A stretch of 33,603 nucleotides of DNA from Prochloraceae cyanobacterium (GTDB lineage Bacteria; Cyanobacteriota; Cyanobacteriia; Cyanobacteriales; JASJDA01). This document shows, piece by piece, positions 33,286 through 33,603 of the stretch. Location of the stretch: NCBI GenBank assembly GCA_030065755.1, contig JASJDA010000032.1:1-33603 (forward strand), read 5' to 3'. The translations under genes and the position numbers were made by a program. Each line of letters opens with the position of its first letter. The first letter of the stretch is position 1. The notes under the pieces are model-generated. The model had not been told where the DNA came from, ran no database searches, and worked only from the letters and a program-made list of their open reading frames with translations.

Positions 33286-33603
33286 TTACCCTTTCCAACG
33301 CACAGCTAAAGCTTCTCGTGCTTGTTCTCGATCGTCAAAATGGATTTTTTCAGTACCGAGAATTTGATAATCTTCGTGACCTTTACCAGCAATTAAGACC
33401 CCGTCTCCTGGTTTTGCATCCCTAATAGCAGCGTGAATTGCAGCTGAGCGATCGATCTCGACGATCGGGTTTACCGAGTCGGGAATTCCTGTCAAAATAT
33501 CTTCTAAAATCTGTTGCGGGTCTTCAGTACGAGGGTTGTCAGATGTTACTACTACCACGTCAGCCAACTGAGCGGCTATTTTACCCATTAAAGGGCGTTT
33601 AGT
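33286..33603 (-). CDS. murE: UDP-MurNAc-tripeptide synthetase MurE, C-terminal part (runs off right edge)
   Basis: About 106 C-terminal residues of the ligase that adds meso-diaminopimelate to UDP-MurNAc-L-Ala-D-Glu. [13 protein letters not shown] carries the DNPR motif specific for diaminopimelate. [11 protein letters not shown] and [13 protein letters not shown] are the usual C-terminal signatures. The open frame continues to the window edge ([15 protein letters not shown]), so an ATG at 33588 is internal. Cytoplasmic, peptidoglycan synthesis. The stop at 33286 abuts the broken DUF1400 gene on the other strand. Confidence 0.93.
   Translation of the reverse strand, partial: TKRPLMGKIAAQLADVVVVTSDNPRTEDPQQILEDILTGIPDSVNPIVEIDRSAAIHAAIRDAKPGDGVLIAGKGHEDYQILGTEKIHFDDREQAREALAVRWKG

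Overview
The window is cyanobacterial chromosome. Signs are a photosystem II D1 gene, several protein families largely confined to cyanobacteria (DUF3110, DUF2996, DUF4912, an EGY-like site-2 protease, a CYP110-like P450, a PyrF-PyrE fusion), many HIP1 octamers (GCGATCGC), short tandem filler repeats between genes and an AT-rich base composition. Many genes stand alone with long spacers, as is common in large-genome cyanobacteria. I cannot name the genus.

Left end (1-4260): a stack of mobile elements nested three deep. An IS200/IS605-type tnpB on the minus strand is split by a group II intron (19-2855). The intron's maturase gene is in turn split by a ~176-bp terminal-inverted-repeat element (1972-2147). 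Both junctions can be read to the base: removing the small element restores a 629-residue maturase frame, and removing the intron joins tnpB into the family's YTS-x-x-S-F-L-D motif. A small ribbon-helix-helix gene is divergent from tnpB.

4265-6691: three minus-strand genes (a small exported or membrane protein, an unknown 143-residue protein and a HAD-fold phosphatase-like protein) lie between two inverted copies of a ~190-bp repeat element. The first and last of these genes share a 38-bp upstream block. A second RHH gene remnant with an IS605-like hairpin follows.

6855-14140: mostly plus-strand genes. They are a secreted protein, a PstS fragment, a small conserved protein, an RmlD-like reductase, a divergent ('rogue'-type) psbA, an MOSC protein, a GNAT acetyltransferase overlapping nothing but abutting the ribosome-assembly GTPase RbgA/YlqF, and a Rho_N/DUF4912 protein.

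14331-17913: a tight minus-strand operon DUF3110 - murQ - site-2 protease, then DUF2996. 18562-23613: an unknown protein, hemJ, an exported beta-propeller-like protein, the bifunctional UMP-synthesis gene pyrF-pyrE, a small secreted protein and an FMN-binding PNPOx-like protein. 24138-31305: a CYP110-like P450, cysE (GTG start), a secreted PPC-like protein, a 54-residue two-helix membrane protein, an MscS channel and a CPA-type cation/proton antiporter with an RCK domain. 31688-33603: an OmpA/Pal-like lipoprotein, a broken DUF1400 gene, and the 3' end of murE running off the right edge.

No CRISPR array, rRNA or tRNA gene was seen. The most interesting items are the intron-in-tnpB / MITE-in-intron nest, the rogue D1, and the repeat-bounded three-gene cassette with its shared promoter block. 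None of these is proven to be a new system from sequence alone.
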